Positions 43,942 to 47,770 of a DNA stretch of 47,770 bases are shown here, one piece after another. Below the pieces are notes generated by a model. It did no database searches and had not been told where the DNA came from. It was given only the letters and a program-made list of their open reading frames with translations. Origin of the DNA: JAGNRR01 sp964409905. GTDB lineage: Bacteria > Bacteroidota > Bacteroidia > Chitinophagales > Chitinophagaceae. The stretch spans positions 1-47,770 of the forward strand of contig CAYPET010000016.1 of NCBI GenBank assembly GCA_964409905.1, given 5' to 3'. The position numbers were made by a program, and so were the translations under genes. Within the stretch, counting starts at the first letter, position 1. Every line of letters begins with the position of its first letter.

Positions 43942-45135
43942 CTATTGAACAAACAATAAACTAGCGTCGCCATAACTCAAGAAGCGATAGTCGTTTTCGA
44001 GTGCATGATTGTAGATTTTTTTCCAATTATCTCCCACAGCGGCTGCCACCAACAACAGTAAGGTAGATTTCGGCTGATGAAAATTGGTAACTAAACAATT
44101 GATAATCTTAAAATTGTAGGAAGGCAATATCAGCAATTCGGTAGAAAATTGTAATACATTCTTACCAGCTTTTTGCATGTAATTCAAAATAGCCATTAAG
44201 CTATCAACCGCCGATATCGATTGCTGATTTTGGTCATAAGGAGACCATTGTTCAACTTTAAGGTCGGCATCTGCTCCGGGGTGTTCATTGCCAATTTTGA
44301 CTCCGAGCCAATACAAGGATTCAAGACTGCGAAGTGTAGTCGTGCCCACCGCCACTACTGGCAGGCCCGCATGCAGTTGTTCTATGAGGTTTTGAACAAA
44401 ATCTTTTGTTATCACCACACGCTCCATGTGCATTTGATGGCCGCCAATCGTTTCGCTTTTTACAGGTTGAAAAGTGCCGGCACCAACATGTAGGGTTACA
44501 AAATCAATTGTTATTCCACCTTCAGATATCTCTTGTATCAGGTTTTCAGTAAAATGCAAACCCGCAGTGGGAGCAGCTACAGAACCCTTATGATACGCAA
44601 AAACATTTTGATAGCGAATGGTGTCAATATCCTCGCTGTTTCGATTTAGATAGGGAGGGATTGGAATTTGACCAAAAATTTGTAGCATGTCTAAAGAGGA
44701 TGTGATATTCCCAGACCATTGAAAACGTACAATGCAGTGCGATCGTTCCTTATGTATCAAACTCGCTTCTACGGCAAAATCATCTTTCTGAATATGTAAG
44801 TTTCCTTCTCTCCATTTTGACGCTCCTCCCACAAAGCATTTCCATTCTGCCCAGTCTCCTTCTTCTCGGATAGATTCTAGACAAAAGATTTCAATTTTTT
44901 TGTTGGCCGATGTGAAAAAAAATAATCGCACAGGCAGCACTTCACTGTCATTGAAAATCAGTATGCTTTTTTCTGGCAGTAATTGGCAGATGTCACGAAA
45001 CTGATAATCACAGATACTTTCATTTTTGTAGAAGAGCAGTTTGCCCATGTCACGTTGCTCTAGCGGATATTTTGGTATCCTATGCTCTGGTAGTTCGTAG
45101 TCAAAATCTTCAATACTAATATCATGTGGATTCAT
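43942..45135 (-). CDS. queA: tRNA preQ1 S-adenosylmethionine ribosyltransferase-isomerase
   Basis: Makes epoxyqueuosine in tRNA by moving the ribosyl part of SAM to preQ1 (queuosine pathway). 397 residues from ATG 45135 (MNPHDISIEDFDYELPEHRIPKYP). An upstream TTG at 45162 is rejected because a -7 element (45144-45151) lies inside that extension. Family motifs: YELPEHRIPKYPLEQRD (14-30), SVAAPTAGLHFTE, TLHVGAGTFQPV, VVAVGTTTLRSLE, CLVTNFHQPKSTLLLLV. Longer than E. coli QueA (356) with inserted strands around 80-140 and 270-310. No other queuosine gene lies in the window. Confidence 0.94.
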   Translation of the reverse strand: MNPHDISIEDFDYELPEHRIPKYPLEQRDMGKLLFYKNESICDYQFRDICQLLPEKSILIFNDSEVLPVRLFFFTSANKKIEIFCLESIREEGDWAEWKCFVGGASKWREGNLHIQKDDFAVEASLIHKERSHCIVRFQWSGNITSSLDMLQIFGQIPIPPYLNRNSEDIDTIRYQNVFAYHKGSVAAPTAGLHFTENLIQEISEGGITIDFVTLHVGAGTFQPVKSETIGGHQMHMERVVITKDFVQNLIEQLHAGLPVVAVGTTTLRSLESLYWLGVKIGNEHPGADADLKVEQWSPYDQNQQSISAVDSLMAILNYMQKAGKNVLQFSTELLILPSYNFKIINCLVTNFHQPKSTLLLLVAAAVGDNWKKIYNHALENDYRFLSYGDASLLFVQ

Positions 45136-45143
45136 GGCGTGTG

Positions 45144-45151
45144 CAAATGTA
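45144..45151 (-). promoter_or_regulatory. -7 element (TACATTTG, minus strand) of queA
   Basis: Exact TAnnTTTG on the minus strand, 8 nt upstream of the ATG at 45135. A very short leader or leaderless transcript is implied; no TTG at normal -33 spacing. Confidence 0.5.
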
Positions 45152-45211
45152 AGCAGTGACAATCTTATTTAATATGTCAGTGCCAAGTGACTTCCTTTGT
45201 GTATTATGGTA

Positions 45212-46147
45212 TTATTGGTCACTTTTTTTTAGCCAACTTAAATCAGCAATACAGGAAAATCTGATGCTTGTATAATCGAAATCGTGCCAACCCTGTTGTA
45301 TTGCGAATTCATAGTTTAGCGTTTTATCACGGGTGGTTCGTAGGATACACCTTTGCACAATAGGCCTGTCGCCAATGTTTAGATAGCCAAAATAACCTGC
45401 AAGCGAATTTTTTACTTCAAAAGCAGGGAAAATGAAATCGCAACCGCCACCATACAGCAGTGCATCATTTTGTGGTGGGTAACTACCACGTAGTTGCCAT
45501 ACATAAAAGCCTGTCATGATGTAAGGTCGCCAGGATATTTTTTGATGTGCACCAAGTTTGTATTTTTTACCTGCTGTAATATCAAAATAGTAGCCGGGAG
45601 CATCAGTAAAACGCGCATCGAAAAGATTCGACCCGGAAGCCGTCTTACAATGCAGGCCCAATAAAACATCTGGTAGTTTAGGGTGTTCTTGAATTAGTTG
45701 TATGTAGGTGCCAAAATATAAATCACCCGCGGCCCAGCCTTTACCGCTAATATTTCTTGTTCTTCTTTCATAGATGGTAGCGGTGTCCATTTGATAATTT
45801 TCAAAGGGCACTAATTGCAGCTGCAGACCTACACGCTTTGAAAAAAGTGGAATGAACAGTTCTGTATGGATATTTTGTGTGTTGTCTCCTTTGGAAAAAT
45901 GACCCTCTGCACTCATTTTAAGGTAAGCCTTTTGGGCTATGGTGCCGTGCTGCATCAATGGAACCGGCAGTGCATTGGGGCCCATAAAGGCAGGTGAGGT
46001 GATGATGTACTCGCGCCATGATGTTACACCATCCCAATTGTGCCTTTCGTTCCACCATTTATATTTTTGGGAAAAGGCATTTTCGTTGGCTGACAACACT
46101 AGCAAGATTACTGCTGACAATGCTCGTGCAATATTCTTAAGTCTCAT
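45212..46147 (-). CDS. exported protein, probable outer-membrane beta-barrel, function unknown
   Basis: 311 residues from ATG 46147, chosen because MRLKNIARALSAVILLVLSANENAFSQ is a signal peptide; the longer start at 46231 adds residues unlike a signal. The mature region is Tyr/Trp-rich with alternating strands (GDLYFGTYIQL, VLLGLHCKT, ISWRPYIMTGFYVWQLRG, LAGYFGYLNIG, LNYEFAIQQGW), as in small outer-membrane barrels. No family recognised. 76 bp upstream of queA, which has its own -7 element. Confidence 0.65.
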   Translation of the reverse strand: MRLKNIARALSAVILLVLSANENAFSQKYKWWNERHNWDGVTSWREYIITSPAFMGPNALPVPLMQHGTIAQKAYLKMSAEGHFSKGDNTQNIHTELFIPLFSKRVGLQLQLVPFENYQMDTATIYERRTRNISGKGWAAGDLYFGTYIQLIQEHPKLPDVLLGLHCKTASGSNLFDARFTDAPGYYFDITAGKKYKLGAHQKISWRPYIMTGFYVWQLRGSYPPQNDALLYGGGCDFIFPAFEVKNSLAGYFGYLNIGDRPIVQRCILRTTRDKTLNYEFAIQQGWHDFDYTSIRFSCIADLSWLKKSDQ

Positions 46148-46267
46148 TGGGTTCTTTAATTTCCATTTCAAAAGACAATTTACACCACTAAAGGACACAG
46201 GTATATTTTTCATCGATAAGCTCAATGCCATATAGAAATGGATGCAACAACCGATTAGTGATGTTCC

Positions 46268-46480
46268 CTATGATGTTTTTTCTTTTTCGCAGGTATTGAT
46301 ACCAATTGGCAAATACAATGGACAAAAGTTAAGAAAACTTGTAGCGGCAAAAACTACAGCAAGTATCAATAAGATAATGGCTAAAGTGCCACTAATGGTA
46401 CCGGTAAAATAAAGTAAAGCTATTAATGCAGCTATTACAAGCCGAATTATTTTGTCTGTGCGACCCATATTCTTTTTCAT
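46268..46480 (-). CDS. DUF2892 family membrane protein
   Basis: 70 residues: N-terminal MGRTDKIIRLVIA followed by two membrane helices (about 12-30 and 32-50), the C-terminal FCPLYLPIGINTCE and a charged tail. This is the YgaP-like inner-membrane DUF2892 pattern (NxCPLY with a conserved Cys-Pro). Function unknown; in some bacteria such domains are joined to rhodanese. ATG 46480 is used; a second ATG at residue 5 is possible. Stands alone between the secreted protein and a truncated oxidoreductase. Confidence 0.8.
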   Translation of the reverse strand: MKKNMGRTDKIIRLVIAALIALLYFTGTISGTLAIILLILAVVFAATSFLNFCPLYLPIGINTCEKEKTS

Positions 46481-46563
46481 AAATTAATATTTTTTTTCAG
46501 TATAAAGATATGGAATTGATTTGGTTACGTTATTTGATACTTATCAAGTTTGATTGTTAGTAA

Positions 46564-46919
46564 TTATTGCAACTCATAAGCCACAAAATCAGGCCAACGG
46601 CGCATGTAGTTGATAAATTTATCGCCAAGTCCCGAGGCTTTTAAATAATCTACCGATACCGGCGTTTTGGTAGCGATAAAATTGGGATTCCTTTTTACCT
46701 GATTAGGAAAGTCATAATGTAAGATAGCAGCCCGACCTATGCCTACGAAGTCCACACCAGCATTTAATACATGCCGGACATCAGCACCTGTCCGAATATT
46801 AACTGCAACGGTTGATCGGACCATGCCACGATCGATATTGGTAAAATGTTGCAATAGCGTTTTTTCTTTGGCTGTGTCCTGCTCAGGGTACTTATAGAAG
46901 TCATAAAAGAGATATCTAG
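46564..46919 (-). pseudogene. C-terminal remnant of an old-yellow-enzyme/NADH:flavin oxidoreductase
   Basis: The last about 115 residues of an OYE-type TIM-barrel flavoenzyme: YKYPEQD, LLQHFTNIDRG, STVAVNIRTGADVRHVLNAGVDFVGIGRAAILH (the FMN phosphate loop, with GIGRAAI) and FPNQVKRNP, FINYMRRWPDFV at the end. The usual enzyme has about 350-400 residues, so the N-terminal two thirds are missing. The frame is open up to a TAA at about 46917-46919, and no start codon other than TTG (46854) is available. It was probably a flavin oxidoreductase that lost its 5' part. Confidence 0.75.
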
Positions 46920-47144
46920 AAAATTATTTGGTGCTCATTAATAAGCTGCTGACATATTGGGTTTAATTTATTCATTCTTAAAAACCAAATAAACGATTTG
47001 GACTTTTATCGTATACCCACAATACTTTTTAAACTATCAACGCCCTATTTGCTTTTTACATTATTCCCAATATTTATATTCGGAGTCAATGATTTGAAAG
47101 GTATGTCAATAAAGAGTTTTTATTAACTTACCTTTTCATTGAAA
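46920..47144. other. gene-poor stretch between two truncated genes
   Basis: 225 bp of AT-rich DNA. A short open stretch on the plus strand (stop TAA 47124-47126) lacks a start codon and resembles nothing known. No repeat, terminator or RNA structure stands out. Confidence 0.5.
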
Positions 47145-47770
47145 TTACTCAGTACCGCCAGAGGAACCTAAAGTCCGATTGCTTAATCCTGCTCCTTGTC
47201 CTTCATGTATAGGTGCTCTACCTCTTAAATCAGGCAGTGCAAAAGTTACTATGCCATCTCCTCCGTATGTGGTCCCCAAGATGGCAAATAGAGCAGTGTT
47301 TTGACTAATCGGTAACAATTGTCCATCACAAAAACTCCAATTCGCAGGTGCAAAAGCGCCTGCAAACATTTTTATTTCACCGATAAAAGGTTCTATTGTA
47401 CCGGGCCCACTACTAGAAGGGTAGACACCGTTGCGACAAATAATGTAATTAATTGTTCGAAACGGCTGCATGTTAGTATTTTGATTAATGGTATTGCCAG
47501 AAACTGTAATATTAGTTCCTCCGGAGTATGTATTTTGATTTACCCAACTGTAGTTACCACTACCATCAGTTTTTAAAACTTGTCCGCTAGTACCACCATT
47601 CGGCAGTTCAATTTCGTTGGTAGGGTCAGCATCAGCATCATCCACTGAATCGTTTATTACGTGTTTTGCTGTTTTTGAGTGCAAAGCGTAAGGTACACTC
47701 ATTAATTGTGTTGTTCCTGTAATGGTGTAGCTTGTTCCTCCTGTTGGGTCAGTTTCGGTTTGAATGAAAT
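47145..47770 (-). CDS. phage tail collar domain protein, 5' end outside the window, unusual C-terminus
   Basis: The frame is open to the window edge: QTETDPTGGTSYTITGTTQLMSVPYALHSKTA precedes the ATG at 47702, which is therefore internal, and SVPYALHSKTA-type linkers are common in Bacteroidota surface proteins before the collar part. The collar domain (PF07484 type) is visible: FIGEIKMFAGAFAPANWSFCDGQLLPISQNTALFAILGTTYGGDG, FALPDLRGRAPIHEGQGAGLS. It stops right after SSGGTE (TAA), while homologues usually go on for about 60-90 residues (GGTExVTL and HTH-rich repeats). So the C-terminal part is missing. Role: adhesion-like or tail-fibre-like surface protein. Confidence 0.75.
   Translation of the reverse strand, partial: FIQTETDPTGGTSYTITGTTQLMSVPYALHSKTAKHVINDSVDDADADPTNEIELPNGGTSGQVLKTDGSGNYSWVNQNTYSGGTNITVSGNTINQNTNMQPFRTINYIICRNGVYPSSSGPGTIEPFIGEIKMFAGAFAPANWSFCDGQLLPISQNTALFAILGTTYGGDGIVTFALPDLRGRAPIHEGQGAGLSNRTLGSSGGTE

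Noticed and set aside
45136..45162. TTG start of queA at 45162
   Set aside because: The -7 element TACATTTG lies inside this extension, so transcription starts downstream of it; ATG 45135 matches the family start.
46954..47126. Short plus-strand open stretch with hydrophobic residues (FKLSTPYLLFTLFPIFIFGV)
   Set aside because: No start codon in frame, preceded by a stop, resembles no family; AT-rich chance is enough.

Overview
The window is a piece of a Bacteroidota chromosome, probably from the Chitinophagales/Saprospirales side. The evidence is seen directly: several secreted proteins end in type IX secretion (T9SS) sorting domains; families almost confined to the phylum are present (DUF4293, DUF5686); starts lack clear Shine-Dalgarno sequences; and the phylum's -7 element TAnnTTTG recurs upstream of genes. 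One run of 10 N (13054-13063) shows a scaffolded draft assembly. No rRNA, tRNA, CRISPR array, insertion sequence or intact prophage was seen.

Layout. 1-5.2 kb (minus): interrupted cytidine deaminase, a very large outer-membrane protein, class I (DhnA-type) fructose-bisphosphate aldolase. 5.3-8.8 kb: type II NADH dehydrogenase (+) convergent with a feoA-feoB ferrous iron operon (-). 8.97-9.15 kb: an orphan structured short transcript. 9.2-11.1 kb: gyrB (-). 11.3-13 kb: GNAT acetyltransferase, a lipoprotein and a DUF4293 membrane protein. 13.1-16.1 kb (+): malic enzyme/phosphotransacetylase fusion and cmk. 16-17.3 kb: ispH (-). 17.4-19.9 kb (+): T9SS cargo, small lipoprotein, IscA/ErpA-like protein. 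19.9-26.3 kb (-): lipoprotein, fabI, recN, TPR protein, C4 zinc-ribbon coiled-coil protein, NIF3-like protein, closely spaced. 26.4-28.7 kb (-): ECF sigma factor followed by a protein with a cytoplasmic N-terminus, one inner-membrane helix, a long disordered linker and an outer-membrane-type barrel. 28.9-32.9 kb: T9SS cargo (-), proline dehydrogenase (+), sucC (+). 32.9-36 kb (-): PAP2 phosphatase, DbpA-like DEAD-box helicase, TauE/SafE transporter. 36.2-41.7 kb (-): T9SS cargo with an in-frame stop, two Rossmann-fold reductases, DUF5686 protein. 41.8-43.9 kb: a decayed locus with a class III nucleotide cyclase pseudogene (-) divergent from a 2-methylisoborneol-synthase-like terpene synthase pseudogene (+). 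43.9-46.5 kb (-): queA, a secreted protein, a DUF2892 protein. 46.5 kb to the end: the C-terminal remnant of an old-yellow-enzyme-type oxidoreductase and a tail-collar-domain protein that lacks its usual C-terminus and runs off the window.

Most genes are core metabolism and information processing. The parts most worth attention are the sigma/barrel pair, which has the architecture of dual-membrane-spanning anti-sigma factors; the structured orphan RNA next to gyrB; and the unusually high number of broken genes, clustered at 41.8-43.9 kb, which indicate recent loss of a terpenoid volatile locus.
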